Below, piece after piece: positions 24,351 to 37,700 of a DNA stretch of 64,000 nucleotides. A program made the translations under genes and the position numbers. Positions within the stretch are counted from its first letter, which is position 1. Each line of letters begins with the position of its first letter. The DNA lies in the NCBI GenBank assembly GCA_914767715.1, contig OU612074.1, positions 3,673,501 to 3,737,500 on the forward strand, written 5' to 3'. This stretch comes from Membranipora membranacea (lineage: Eukaryota; Bryozoa; Gymnolaemata; Cheilostomatida; Membraniporidae). Below the pieces are notes generated by a model. The model ran no database searches and was not told the origin of the DNA. It saw only the letters and a list, made by a program, of their open reading frames with translations.

Positions 24351-24518
24351 TGTGACTTTGAGAGGTTATTGAACGTCAGCTTCCCAGCAGACAGATACCT
24401 GGAACCAGCAGATCAGATTGGTCAGACAACTGGCACCAGCACAACAGCATCTCTCCTGGAGATCTTACATTGTCTGAGTATAGCAGCTGCAGATCATCTC
24501 TCTACTGCGATAACTAAG
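24350..24518 (+). other. Possible 5' non-coding exon of the carotenoid oxygenase gene
   Basis: A relatively GC-rich segment ends in a strong donor (gataactaag/gtaagc at 24518). The next acceptor downstream on the plus strand is at ...tattcatag (25805), just before the start-codon exon. The segment has no useful ORF. Assignment rests on splice signals only. Confidence 0.3.
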
Positions 24519-24940
24519 GTAAGCTCTACACATCAAATCGTCTGACAGTCAACCTGTTCAACAGTTACCTAATTAGGGTGGTGGGGTTGGCTGGTGGGGT
24601 TGGCTGGCGGAGACTTTATGTGTAGGGGGCATTCGGTAGATGGGGCTTCCTGGTCGCTGGTCGGGGTACTCTCAGTCTTGGTTTAATTGGGTGGTCGCCA
24701 TTCTAGTCTTGACCTCTCCGGCAATTTTTAATCAATTATTATGCTAGAAAATTCCAAGCAGAAACCTAATACAAAAAAAAAACAATTTCATGGTTGAATT
24801 AAAATTGTATTCTGTGATTAAATACTACTACACCTATATAGTGGCCTATGTCATTTCACAGTCCATCTGTAAATTTGCAGATCTCTTAACTTATCTCCCC
24901 TTAGACTCAAGAACTTGCAAATGAACAATGCATGAAACCC

Positions 24941-25000
24941 TAGCCTTGTCATGCGGCCACGGTTTTTGGTCTTTTTGGTTTTGGGAGCAAAAGCAAATAA
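24941..25000. repeat. Half copy of hairpin family 3 (agccttgtcacgcggccac)
   Basis: It contains tagccttgtcatgcggccac, matching the left arm of the hairpin at 29370-29442. The opposite arm is missing or too diverged to see. Confidence 0.5.
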
Positions 25001-25288
25001 AAACAAATGCTGCTTGACAATCAGAAAGATTGAATATTCATTATTAATATTCGACTTGACAATGACCATGACATTTATAGTGATTAAGTTTTTGTTAAGC
25101 AGGCAATATCATAACGGTTGGATCTTTTACAATAAAGATAGGAGTTCTCCCACTCTAATGTTGTCTGAATTTAGTGTCAGTTCCCAACATTGTTATGTAA
25201 ATCAATAGGAGACTATAAATATGACCGAGTTATTCAATCAATACAGTGTGAAACAGGGAAACCTTATTCATAAATCCAAACATGTAGT

Positions 25289-25325
25289 TCTAGGGGAGGC
25301 ATGGAAGAACAGCCTCCCCTAGAAA
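25289..25325. repeat. Short hairpin with 13-bp arms
   Basis: ttctaggggaggc is followed by an 11-base loop and its exact reverse complement. It lies about 500 bp upstream of the carotenoid oxygenase start exon. Any role, as cruciform or RNA stem, is unknown. Confidence 0.7.
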
Positions 25326-25822
25326 ACTGAAGGCCCAAATAATTTTAATTAAGTAATCCACGTGAGAGTCAGCTGAAGACAAAGACCCATTGTAATTTCT
25401 ACGCCTCCTTTTCTCTCCCTCCCAAACCTCACAGGAGGAGCCTGAAGTACCCTCACAAGGTGACCCTCTAAAATTATTGTCTCCCCTACCAATTTATCCT
25501 ATCTTGGGTCCTGAAATTTTAAATGACTGTGGTCAGGTGTAGATCAGAGGCTAAGATTAGATACCATTGTGTGAGAATGCCCTACTTTTGTATGACACAT
25601 GAATGTTTTGTTGACGAACAGCAGCTTGGTATATATTTGAGGTCCACAACAGAGCAAACATCAAATCTATAGCAGTTCGTAAGCATATTATGTAACACAT
25701 TGTAAGACTTGGCAGCGTTCCTGCCTTTAGCAAATCGGTGAATTAATAAATCTAAGTTACACTGGCACTGTGTATGACACAATGTATGTGATTCTGTATT
25801 CATAGGTGAACAGCTTCTCGAG

Positions 25823-28800
25823 ATGACTTCTCTAATTTCACCAACCTCTCCACCATTGGATAACAACTACTTTACTAAGTTAGATTTAAAGGAGGACAAT
25901 AATGGTAGCTGCGCTGTGTTGGAGGAGGAGTCCCCAGAGGTCGTTAGGTCACCTGTCAGTCCGCTGTTTGAGACTTTCACTGAATGCGCAAAACAAGTCG
26001 TTACCGAAGTGGAAGGTAGGATCTAAATTTTTCCTTGAATCAAAATTTTATTTGATCCTAAAAAATAATACTCTTTGATTCTATAGTTGCAAAATTCAGG
26101 TTTCTACAGGTATGAAAATCTACCCATTTGAAAAACACAAAAATTTCTTCGTTTTCTCAATGATGTAGTATAGTAGTGCCATGTTGAAGTTTATCCTAAT
26201 GCAATAAGCATAATTTAGGCACAGCGTTCTGGATGGTGATTGCGACCACGATTGCCATCCAGAACACCATTAAGGGCTGGTTGTGAATTTAGGAAGGTAG
26301 ATTTCCTCGAATCATAGTGTATGAACAAGTTTATTTTGCAGGACATATACCAGAATGGATAAGTGGTACAGTAGTAAGGGTCGGTCCTGGAAAGTTTGAG
26401 TTTGGAGAGGATAAGATGAAACACTGGTTTGACGGACACGCCATCGTACACAAGTTTACTCTGAAACAAGGAAAAGTCACGTTTCAAAGCAGGTAAAAGT
26501 CAGAACAATTATAGTGACGTAAGGCAGCTCGATCCACAGATACACACAGTATTGCAGGAACTATTACTGCTGTGTTATTGCTTACACTTGGTAGGTACTT
26601 ACAATCTAAAGCATGTTTATGAGTATACGATGCAATGCGATGGCCAATGAGATCAGGGAACTGATCAGACATGCGTTCCTGGGTTACAGTTGCATTGTGT
26701 GAATGCGTTCTAAGAAATAGTGAAGTTAAGGTAGTTACGATATTAACCACCCAGGAAGGGCAATATTCTTAGCAAATTTCTAGAGTTCATCCCAATCCAT
26801 TACGCCCAAGTTTGAAGTTTGTTAGGGGAACTAGCAAGGCTAATTCAGGTAACACATCAGACTTTCGGCCACTACAGTGACCTTGCTACCAACGCATAGT
26901 CTGTCAATTTGTTCTTATATTACAGATTTGTAGAGTCTGAGACATATAAGGCTAACACCCTACACCAGAGGATAACTGCCACAGAGTTTGGGACGGCCTC
27001 CACACCCGACCCGTGTATGAGCATGTTTGCTAGGTAAGAACTTAGATCAAGATTGATCCAGTTTGCCTGAATTCTGAGTTGCCCCCCCTGGCAACTTGCC
27101 ACGCCGCAGCGTGACCGGTGGGGGGGGGCAACTCGGAATGCAGGCAAATGTACGGAATTTAGTCTAGTAAGAACTATTGTTATACAGACAAATACTTTGT
27201 GAAGAAATTTTTAATGAGGAAATGTTGTTTGGAATTAAATCAGAACAGTTATTAACACACTCAGGCCACAATTTTCAGACACAACCATCTTACTGTGATC
27301 GTGGGATGTTGCTCTATAAAGAATGTATATATATATATATATATAGCCAATCTTCTTCCTGTGGACAACTTTGAGGATTCAATTTTTTTTAGCTTGTATA
27401 GCAGTACACTAATATGTGGGGGGAGACAATAAACAATATACAATAAAGTAATACCGAGGGTTTCCCAACATGGATAATAGGAAGTCATGGTAATCACAAT
27501 ATTATGCTTGTAAATGATCCCTAGATTGAATACCCACACCCTGGTCATAATGTGTAAAATGCATGTTGCCTTCACTTTTTTTCAGGTTCAAAGCCAACTT
27601 TTTTAAGACCAATAGAACGGATAATGCCAATGTGAATGTTTTTAAGTACGGAGATGCTCTGATAGTAAATACAGACTCACCCATCGCTCAGGTGGTCCAG
27701 CCTGATCTTACAACTGTAGGCAAGGTAAGGACAATCAAATGAGTGATGTTTTAGGTGGTTGAGTTGAAACAAAAATCGTCAGCGAGGGCTTTCAGTGTAG
27801 TTTTAAAGTGATCTGGTCCCCGTTGGAAGGAGTAGTCATCTATAAGCTGTCACTTATAAACTTCTGTTAAAAATTGTTGCTAATGCAATGCTTGGTGTCA
27901 CTATTCAAGCTTTGACATCGTAATGTAGTCTAAATGCTCAGACAGCTGCAATGGGAGTTAGTGGCATTACACTCAATTGAGTATTTGATTATGTAATGCC
28001 ACTAACTTGCACGGCAGATGCACTGAGCAGTTAGAACCTGTTTTCTACCATTCACCATTGCAGTCATACAGTTTGACAACATAGTCATTGATCACAGGGA
28101 GCAATGAACTCACTGCAGGGAGTTCATTGCAGGGAGAGAGAGGGGAAAGAGGTTCGTCAGAGGAATGCTGTGACCATTTGAAATTATTCGAGGTCCGCCG
28201 AGGTTACAGCTTGACAGGGTTAGATATTTTCAAATCAGAAATTATAAAATATACTCTGAATTGATTGTTCTCATTATCCACTGATATAATTCTGGTCTCA
28301 TTAAGACACGGTTCTATATTGATAGACAAATATGAGCGAGTCTATAGCTGTTAACATGGTTACCTCACATCCCCATTTTGACGCGGAGGGGGCGATGTAC
28401 GTATCAGCCTCATCATTCAAGGGGAGGCCCCGCTATCAGATAGTCAGAATCCCTCCTCCAACAAAAGGTTTGTGCTATTGATAAACAATGGTGAGAATAG
28501 ATACAGTCCATAGACTTAATTATGAACTATTGGTAATAGACTATATTCATAATTAAGTCTATGATTGATACAGTCTGATGGTTGTAACAACTTGATTACA
28601 TCAGTACAACATGGTGTAAGAGAAAACAGGCCTTACACTAAGCAAAAACGGACAGGTGCTGTGGAAAGAAAATTGATTATCAATGCACAGTAGCTCTCAA
28701 CTGTGTACGGGATTTTACATCGATTTTACATCATATCGATTTTATCATATCATATCGATTTATATCGATCCATATCGATATCATTTATATCGATTTATAT

Positions 28801-31800
28801 CGATTTATACATCATATCGATTTTACATCATATGTATGCGCTTTTGCCTAGTGTCATCAAATTGACAGGTTAGTTTTTAGATACTTACTGATGTTATCAT
28901 CTTGCACATCAATATCCAGAGATAGCAAAAGGCCACAATATTGTGTGTTTCGTGCGTCTCTCTTCAACTTAGAATTTCTGCCAATGGTTATCCACCCGGA
29001 CGCTCTTCAAAATAATATTAAGGCGAAGTCGAACATAGGTTTGTTGTTGTACCGGCTCCAACTAAATTACTTCGTACATTTTATAGACCAGCGTGACACA
29101 TTAGACCTGTTGAGTCGAGCTGAGATAGTAGCAGAGATCCCAGCTCGACACGCTCTCCATCCCACATACTGTCACAGCTTCGGTATGACCGATAACTACT
29201 TTGTCTTCTGTGAGACGCCTGTTACCCTGAATCTCATCAAGACCCTCACTCGGGTATTCATAGACGCTCCCATCAATGATGTCTTCAATTATGATCCTGA
29301 AGCTATGGTAAGTCCTAAGCATTTGTTCTCAATTTAAAATGTACCTGACTGCCTTTCTAGGCGCAACCAAGCCTTGTCACGCGGCCACAGGTTTTGGTTT
29401 TGGTTCCCAAAAAAACAAAACCTGTGGCCGTGTGACAAGGCTAAACGTAACCTCCTTGGTTCCAATTTATCACATTTTTAATTGGGTGCTTGTCAGTCAC
29501 ACCACATTGAAGCGTCGTTTTCCATCAGAAAAAATGATCACTTAAAGCAAGGTTTCTAGGGTCCTAGGGTCCAAGTGTCCACAAATCACTTCCTTGGTTC
29601 TCTCTTGGTTTTTGTTCCTAACACATATGCTATCACCGATCACTCATGAGAGATGATGATATATGCATTGTCCAAATGGGCCAGCAATAAGAATGTCATA
29701 ACATTTTATCCGTGCCAGCCTGCATAGGGAGTTGCTGCCCTTGTAAATTATTTAGCAAGATAAGTACAATGCCCTGTAGGTCAACTGTTGACATACAGGG
29801 CAAATCATGAGGATATCAGCCAGTGTATCTATTTATTAAAATGTAATCAGAGACAGAGAATCTCATACCAAACAACACAGACTTGGTTTGGTATGCTGAT
29901 AAGGACGTTCATGAATTTGACAGCTAGTGAAATTAACTTGGCACGATTTGCCTGGGTTTTATCTGATCAGATAATGATAATGAGCTGGATCAGCTGTGTT
30001 CTACTTGCTGGCCTCCCTTCAGCGCTGTTCTCAAAAGTGCTTTCCAAGTACAGTTTGATTGAATCTTCCTTTACGTTTTACGTGCAAAAACTGACTATGA
30101 ATAGTCGCTGGACACTGATTCCATTCCAGTGTCTAGGGTGTGCTTTAAAAATCTTGTGATCCCAACTAGATATCACTATGTCACTGTCACTGTCACTGAT
30201 AATGGAAATTGTGAATACATTAACTGAGCTTGCCAGAGCTGTCAGCTGGCAAAAATCAATACCAAGAATTTTCCCAGTCCCTAATCCCACAAGTGTCCAA
30301 AAAGAGATTTAGGACATGCTCCAGGGTCAAACAATGATTAAAACAGATAGCTTGTGTTTATAGCCAAGGTTTCTGAGGCATTAGTTTTTTATGAGCAAGT
30401 GCCCTGATCACCTTTTCACATTTTAGTTATGATTTTGTGGTTAGACAAAGTTGACCTATAGGGCAAATCACTGGGAGATACAATGTCTATACAAGCCTGA
30501 GGTATCATCAAAGATTAGATAAACACAAGCACTTTGGTGAACAGATAAGGACACTAAATCCCTTTCGCATCCTGTGAACGATTAACCGCTTGCTGTATGT
30601 CTGTATTTAGCTTCTAGATCAGATTAAACAAAGGCGATCAGCTGTATCGATGAACTTTGTCCTCACGGCAGACATCCTTTTATCTTATCAATGTCTCAAA
30701 TTTGCATATGTGACCAAAGTTGAATATGATTAGAATTTTCAAATTTCCCATCAACACCTCACCTCGAACACACTATAAGATGACATGCGGTCTTGGACTG
30801 CCATAGTTTAGGATCTAAACTAGTAGTGGTAATTTACAATATATATAGGGAAGGTTAAATGAGAATGACTCATAAAACCTCCAGTCCATAAAAATGTCTT
30901 TCATCGCTAACATGTACTAGATTTGTTAGGAAGATTTCCATTGTTACATGAAACTGAGCGGTGTGACCTTATTGCTTTTATGAAGCAATGGGTCTCATAT
31001 AATCCATTCCATTTTTCGATTAGGGTTTGTAGGTATTGAGTTATCCTCTCTCTCTACATGGTAAAATAACTCCTAACAGCTATGTTAAATATCTGATTTT
31101 GATTGAAAACTGCAGATGAAAAACATGTTTTATGATCATTATTTTGTTCTTGCTGTAGGCACTATTCCACATTATCAACAGGAGAACAGGGCAGAGAATT
31201 AATACACAGTTCCAAATAAAAGGAATATTCTTCTATCACATGATAAACTGTTATGAAGAAGACGACCACCTCATTATTGATCTCTGTAGCTTCTACGATT
31301 TCAAAGATTCAGGTAAGCTGCTTGTTTAGAGGGCATTGATGTAGAAGTAATGATGAGCTCTCGATGTTATCATCACCATTTCCCCTAGAGGAAATAAAAT
31401 CTAGTTTGAGTGAAGTTCGGCTTTTTTGGGAGTGACTTGATGCGAACTAGCATCAACTGACCTTAGCTAAACTGGGTGTTTATGATTTATTATATAATAA
31501 TGTTAAGTTAATGATGGCCAGCTATAAATTCTTCTGTATGAAAAGGTGAACATTTCCTCCTGCAAATCATCAAACACAAGCCACATTAGTACCACATCAT
31601 AACTTTTGCCTTGAGCTTCTGTTTAGATGGATGTGTGGAGTGCGAGACCTCACAAACTTTGTGTTCTTACTCTCTCTCTAATTATATGTTGATAATTAAG
31701 GGTAAACATAAAAATTATGCAACATTTGTCTTGGAATGGTATGATATGAGAGAGCGAACCAAAAATGATAGAAGAGTCTTGAATTGAGTCTTACTCTTGT

Positions 31801-33772
31801 GCTTTTTAATATGACTTCACTTTGTCAGATCTGTTCACGGAACCACTAGAGGAATTCAGGAATGGATTATTCATTGAAGAGAAAAAGTGGGCACAGTATA
31901 AGCACCACCCGCTACGCCTCGTTGTACCACTTACAGACCATAGTCTACATGAGACAGGGGCTAACCTTGTGACCTTACCTAACACAGACTGTAAAGCTCA
32001 TCTGACAGGACAGAACGTAATCACACTGGAGGGAGAGAGACTTCTACCTCAAGGTATGTCAAGGTCATACACAGGAAGTTCTGGCTTGCCTAGTTATCAC
32101 ATTTGTAAGTCTTGGCAGCCCTATACTCAAATAATCATTGGAGCTAAGTTCAGACTGATATATATTGGGGTCAAAACTTTGATTAGATCTGTAGATGGGT
32201 CCTCTAACTAACTAACTAAGTAGGCCTATTTATCATGCAAATGGTCATATAGACAATTATATATGTGACATTATTTGAGTTCGGTTAATTTGCAGTTATT
32301 TGGGGAATTGTTTTTCTAGAGTCAACTGCAACCTACTATTCCATTATAGAGATAATTGAGTTAGGCTATTTATTGTATTTAACATTGGTCAACATTATTA
32401 CTTTATTATTCAGGACAAGATCGTATTGATATGCCTCAAATAAACTATGAAAAGTTCAACGGGAAGAAATACAAGTACTTCTATGGTACTGGTCTCTTTG
32501 TTAACCAGCATTTCATGAATGCAGTAAGTTAAGTATTGTGTTAAACAATCTGTCTTCAGAATGCTTATATACTACATAAATTAAATCTGCGAAGTCTGAC
32601 TCCATGGTCTGAACCCCACTCGAGTTATTTAAAGTATGAATAATCACAAGAATGAATATGCTCATTACATGATTCAAATTGGATCGATAAAAGCTTCTTA
32701 CCTGCATATTTGGCACTCATGGGTGTATCAACTACCGAAGAAGAGCAACTCACAAACATTACCATAAAATGTTTGCCTTCAATTCTTCCTCTTTCAGCTT
32801 TATTCAGTTATTTAATGTATAAATTCAATTACCCTTAATCTTGCCTTCTGCTCTTATAATATTTATTTATTTTCTGTCGAAAACGATTGGATAACTCCAA
32901 ACTTATTGATTGCTTCACAGTGTATTTATGTAGGGAGTTTGAATCACCAGTCCTAAACTCCCTGATTTATGTAAATAAACCAGAAGTGTTACAAGTTATC
33001 TCCTTTATTATTTAGCTCGGAAAGGTTGATGTAGAAAATAAGACATGCCTGAGATGGCTAGGGACGGTGAATCAATACCCTAGTGAACCTGTCTTTGTAC
33101 CAAGTCCTCAGGCTACAAGCGAAGATGATGGTAGGTCTATTGTTGAAACATTCATGGACTTACTGAAAACAGAGCACCAGCTTTAAGTTTGCTCATCCCT
33201 CGAGTCCGATAGTCTGTACCAACAGCTTCATGTGTCGTTCTCCTTTATCTGTCTATGCAGTAGGAGTAGGAGTAGGAGTAGGAGTAGGAGGTAGCTCAGT
33301 TGGTTAGAGCTGACCTCAAACACACATGGGTTGGAGGCTCTCAGTTCGAGTCCAGTTGCAGTCTATGTCTACAGTCTACCGCCTAATGGGCACTGTGCCC
33401 CGGGTGTGCTCCTGCACTGAGAGCAACTGCCGCCGTGCCCTTGAGGCACCTCTATTTTTCAGTCTTTGGGAAAGGACGAAGACTTGCAGATCTTTTTTAA
33501 CCAATATGGGGGTCCGGGTAGTTATTAAATCTTATCGCAAGCGGCAAGATAGAAGATACATGCATTACACACAGATGATTTAAAACCTCCCATACTAATG
33601 ATTAACTTTTTTTACAGGAGTTGTTCTCTCTTCAGTTTGTGATACTGATCCAGAGAAGCGCGATTTCCTTGTAGTTCTGGATGCCTCTACATTTCAGGAG
33701 ATAGGCAGAGCTTATGTCCCATCTGATGTCACAGTACCTTACTCATTCCATGGTAGCTATTACAACCACTGA
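25823..33772 (+). CDS. Carotenoid cleavage oxygenase (BCO/RPE65/ninaB family), complete
   Basis: Eleven coding exons: 25823-26015, 26342-26492, 26926-27033, 27586-27724, 28326-28467, 29087-29307, 31159-31312, 31829-32053, 32414-32523, 33016-33130 and 33618-33772. All phases match and total 1713 nt, giving 570 aa plus a stop, close to the family norm of about 530-560. This family uses Fe(II) and O2 to split carotenoids to apocarotenoids such as retinal; RPE65 relatives isomerise retinyl esters. The four iron-ligand regions are present: TSHPHFD (about H212), YCHSFGM (about H274), FFYHMINCYEE (about H345) and YSFHGSY (about H564). The N terminus has about 45 residues before the conserved PLFETF start and no signal peptide, so it is likely cytosolic. 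Introns contain hairpins, a SINE and an ATCGAT-rich array. The exact substrate (15,15', 9',10' or isomerase) cannot be told from sequence. Confidence 0.93.
26226..26265. repeat. Short hairpin in oxygenase intron 1
   Basis: gttctggatgg pairs exactly with ccatccagaac across an 18-base centre, about 75 bp before the second coding exon. Confidence 0.6.
27043..27172. mobile_element. MITE-like hairpin, family 2 (about 130 bp)
   Basis: The left arm tagatcaagattgatccag, continuing into tttgcctgaattctgagttgcc, pairs with the right arm ggcaactcggaatgcaggcaaatg...tagtctag. It begins 10 bp after the donor of oxygenase exon 3. A related full hairpin is at 52010-52145, and single arms lie near 55930 and 56945. 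Confidence 0.6.
27929..28035. mobile_element. Short hairpin element in oxygenase intron 4
   Basis: Arms tctaaatgctcagacagctg... and ...cactgagcagttaga are imperfect inverses. They lead to a perfect 15-bp inner stem (gttagtggcattaca). Non-coding, MITE-like in size. Confidence 0.6.
28509..28563. repeat. Hairpin with 18-bp perfect arms, intron 5
   Basis: catagacttaattatgaa and its exact reverse complement flank a 19-base loop, 42 bp after the donor of exon 5. Confidence 0.75.
28716..28835. repeat. ATCGAT-rich simple array
   Basis: About a dozen ATCGAT or near-matching units are spaced by tttat/cat. The short frame across it is repeat-derived and not a gene. It overlaps the right side of a repeat related to 41386-41490. 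Confidence 0.75.
29370..29442. mobile_element. Hairpin element family 3 (73 bp)
   Basis: The 27-base arms (agccttgtcacgcggccaca...) pair with one mismatch around a 19-base loop. It lies about 60 bp after the donor of oxygenase exon 6. Relatives are at 24941 and 40471-40513. Confidence 0.75.
33259..33520 (+). mobile_element. tRNA-derived SINE in oxygenase intron 10
   Basis: After a (gtagga)n run, a tRNA-like head has a box A-like TAGCTCAGTTGG (33292-33303) and a box B-like GTTCGAGTCC (33344-33353). The body contains gtgtgctcctgcactgagag and gcccttgaggcacc, shared in diverged form with 54965-55100. The 3' boundary is uncertain. The acceptor stem does not pair as in a working tRNA, so this is a SINE head and not a tRNA gene. 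Confidence 0.65.
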
Positions 33773-33905
33773 TAGCTTCATAGACAGTGGTAGCTATCCC
33801 TGACAGTGAGAGCTAGTATAGACATTGATAGCTAATACAGGCATATATAAAAACTGATAGCTATTACAGACAGTGATAGCTTTTATAAACCCTGAAAGCT
33901 CGTAC
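33745..33905. repeat. Degenerate tandem repeat covering the oxygenase stop codon
   Basis: Units of about 28-30 bp built on gatagcta(t/a)(t/a)acagacagt run from ggtagctattacaaccactg, which contains the TGA, into the 3' UTR. About five uneven copies are visible. Confidence 0.6.
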
Positions 33906-34724
33906 ATAACGTTACGACAATTTTCACAATTTAGACCTGCAATGAAATTTGAACACCAAATTACATTCAATTATTGAAGTATGGTCCTGTTAGTCACAAG
34001 AATCCAAGTGATAACAAGCTGCACTGGTATTGAGGCCTCTCCGCTCACTAAGCATGAACTGGATGACTGTCGGTACCTGACTTGGAGAGGAGGGGGGGTT
34101 GCCTTCAATTAATGACTGCTAAAAATCACTTTTATATGATTGCTCCTAGCTGAGTAGTCAAAGTCTTGTTTCCGAATCGCTCACTCATGGATGGAACTAT
34201 GATCATTCATTAGAACAAGAATGCATCACCCATTCCAACTGAAAGACCCCCTTTCTAATCAGAGGTTTAATGGTAACAATTGTTGGGGTATTTATGAACC
34301 AAGCTCATTTCTTTACATTTTTTAAACATACCCATACATTTTATGGATGAACTGTAACTTTTGCAAACCTTTCTTGTCTCTCATTTTGTATCATTTAGGA
34401 ATGATCTATGGACCCAATCTTCTTTCTCTACATGCACGATATCCCAATTATTATTAGTGTGATGACTTTGAATATTCGAATTTAAACAATATCCATGAAA
34501 ATTTGCAACTTTTTCGAACGATAAAAGAATAAAATGAGATTGAGCAAAGTGATTATTGAAAGAAGAATGCTGGCCAGCGAAGTGGAAGAATGGCTACATA
34601 GTAATAGACAATAGCAAGGCTATGTACTGACCAATATTGAAATTAAATATTTAATATTTAAATATTTAAATTAAAATGACAAAAAATTGGTATTAAAAAC
34701 TCAGTTGCAATTACTAATACATTG
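33906..34724. other. Intergenic space between two convergent genes
   Basis: It holds the 3' UTRs of both genes. An AATAAA at 34528-34533 is a plausible plus-strand polyadenylation signal for the oxygenase gene. An AT-rich palindromic run (aaatatttaatatttaaatattt) lies near 34645. No gene is supported. Confidence 0.4.
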
Positions 34725-37700
34725 TTATGTAATACTAAAATCTTCAACAGTATGAAAGTTTCTATCGTCCCGTAAATCCTCTTCGCTCTTGATGGGGAGA
34801 TAACCCATAACTTTGTAAGCATCTCTGCACAACTGATCCACAGCTTGGACAAGTCGCCATCTCATCGTAGTTTTCCATTTATATGCTGTTTTAAGACTGT
34901 CTTCTCTGGAAAATAAAAAGAGTATTTCAATTAATTCATTATTTCAATTATTAATTCATCAGAATCATGTCGAAAAAATCTAAATGGTTCTACGTTGTAT
35001 AACAACTTTTTGACTGCACGTCAGTCTCAGACGGTTTATTGGACAGAAACCGATGTAAAATCAAAGATAGTTATTTGGGATTAAAGACAGCAGTTCGGAT
35101 AAGGACCAGTAAGCACAGGAAGATGACTGTGTGCTTGTGCTGTGTGCAGTATAAAGATACTTCTGTGCTCTTCAACTAATGTGTGGACTATGTTTGCAGT
35201 TTATCGTCTTACCTTTTTGTACTGAATGCATAGTAACCTCTCTTAAAATTTGTGGTCATATTAACTGCAGCACTATCTGAAAGGTTATTAATGTGATCCC
35301 TCAGCACATCTGGTACTTCACCCATATTTAGTGAGCTGTAAGTAAAGTAAGTAGGTCAAGCAATTAGGTCAAGGATGTAAGTAAACTAGCAATGTAAAAT
35401 AAGAAGAAGCAACTGTTTCTGATGTGCATCGATATTTATAATAATTTTATACCGTTTATACCAGCGGGTGGCAAACTGGAAATGAGATTGTATAATCGAG
35501 AAAACACCTTGATTAGCTGACGGGACACATTTTGCCAAACCAACTCAGAAAACCCTCAGGTTTTAGCAGATGAAACATGACATTACCATGAGAAAATATC
35601 ATATAGAGGTTTGGGCACCATTTCAACAATGCAACCCAAAACTTAAAGACCAAGCTTTATCATTATATCAGGCTATCCATGACGGGAGATTACTTGGAAT
35701 TTCAGAACACTGAATTGTGTGATACTCAATGCCCCGCCCTTATCAATTCCTATTGTAGTGTAAAGGCATAATAGTCTGAATTATCACATATAGTTGAGTC
35801 ACAGCTGACTTTACCTGTATATATATTTAGCTGCAGCGATATTATCCTGGACTATATCTTCATATCTTATGACTAGAAGTTGATCCTTGAACTTAGATTT
35901 AAGAAGCTCTCTGGCTACAGTTATATCTTCCATCACTGAATTACAGTAGTCTGTAACACAAAACAATACTAGTTATGTCTTCTTATGGCCACATAACTTA
36001 TGATGATCCAACATGTATCTGACAAATACCTGACATATATCTGAAATGTATCTGACACATATCGGACATGTATCTGACAAATATATGACATGTATCTGAC
36101 ACATAACTGTCATGTACCTCACACACACACCTGACATATATCTGACATGTATCGGACATGTATCGGACACATATCTGACATATACCGGACACATACCTGA
36201 CAGGTATGTGACACCCAGGAGTTAACTCCCTGCTGATTCAAATATCACGAAAACCAGTAACTGGCGAGCCTCCTTTGACATATAAAAATGTGAAGACAAC
36301 TTCAACGTTTCAACATATAAGCATGTATAATATTTTGCATAATATGTAATATATAATACATAATATTTTGAGTGTCTATGCGCATTGATCTGAACAGCCT
36401 TATAGTACGGTAACATACTTTTAGTCTTTTCTATAAATAATTGGGTAGTAGAGACGTTTGACATCTTCATACGAGAAGCCATCAGCCCTCGGGGATCTCT
36501 AAATTCAAGCACCACCTAAACAACAATCAGAAACAGTTATCAAATAGGGACAATTCAAAAAAGGTAAACAGACGTTTCAAATGCAAAAGCCACTTATTTT
36601 GCATGTCATTACAGAAGTTCTATACTATGAAACCTCTATTCAAAAATTATAAACATTGCTAATCTAACTCCAAGATCATTCTCAAATCAATAGCCTGAGA
36701 ACTATGTAATATTCAAGTACCGCCTCCCGGGCATATCACCAGCAGACCCTGATATAAAATGAATACCTTGAGATCTGGATGACTAGACTGGAGAAGCTCT
36801 TTAGCCCATGATAGCTTAGCTCTGATAGTTTTGACTGACAGTATCTGACTGGTGTGACAGCTAGAGAAATGTGCCTGGGTACAGGAGAATCTAAGATCGT
36901 CAAAGTGCGGAATACATGCTGTAAAAAAATACATATACATAATATTATAATATATATATATTTAATATACATCTAATATGAGTACGGAATACATCCTGTA
37001 AGAAAACATATATATTATATTATATAATATACATCCTAAGTTATATATATATATATATATATAATATATAATTAAAAAGTACAAATTAACGTTGTATTGT
37101 CGGTGCGATTTGCTTACTTGTCCAGTTGCACTACTGCTAATTTTAATTTTTCTAAATTACATTCGTACCTGCAGAAACTTTGCAAAAAATATATTATTTT
37201 TGACACAATGGTAGTGCTAATACAAAAGCATGCTGTGTCAATCATTGCATTTCCATGGATCGACCTGAGGCTATTTTAAGGGTTATTCGGGTCATCAAAA
37301 CACTGCCAGTTCTCACTGAGCTCAAAGGATATGTTCGCAATTAGCTTTTCATGCTAGAGCAAACTAGAGCATCCTAGAGCTGAGCGGTTAGCGTCTATGA
37401 TTCAAGCGTGGGAGGCCTGAGTTAAAATGCCATCTGCGGAGAAGAAAGCTCCTTTGTTACAGTAACTAAGAAATAAATAACAAATAAATAGTCTTCAGCA
37501 CACAACTGAGCAACGGGATGCTTTGGTATAATATCCACGCTGATGGTCAATTTAGATTTTTGCACTGTCCAGTATAACGCAGCAGGGTGTATGCAACCAC
37601 TGGATATGTAATATAAACAAGAGGGTGGGCCTCTTTTTCCACATCTGACATTCATATCCAACATGTCGGCCCGGATTGGTTGGGTTCGGAGATCAACTAT

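Noticed and set aside
28891-29337. 148-codon plus-strand frame as a single-exon gene
   Set aside because: Only 29087-29307 is coding, as oxygenase exon 6. The upstream part is intron, as shown by the acceptor at 29086 and the protein match starting there.
33288-33360. Candidate tRNA gene
   Set aside because: Boxes A and B are present but the stems do not form a cloverleaf and a SINE body follows.
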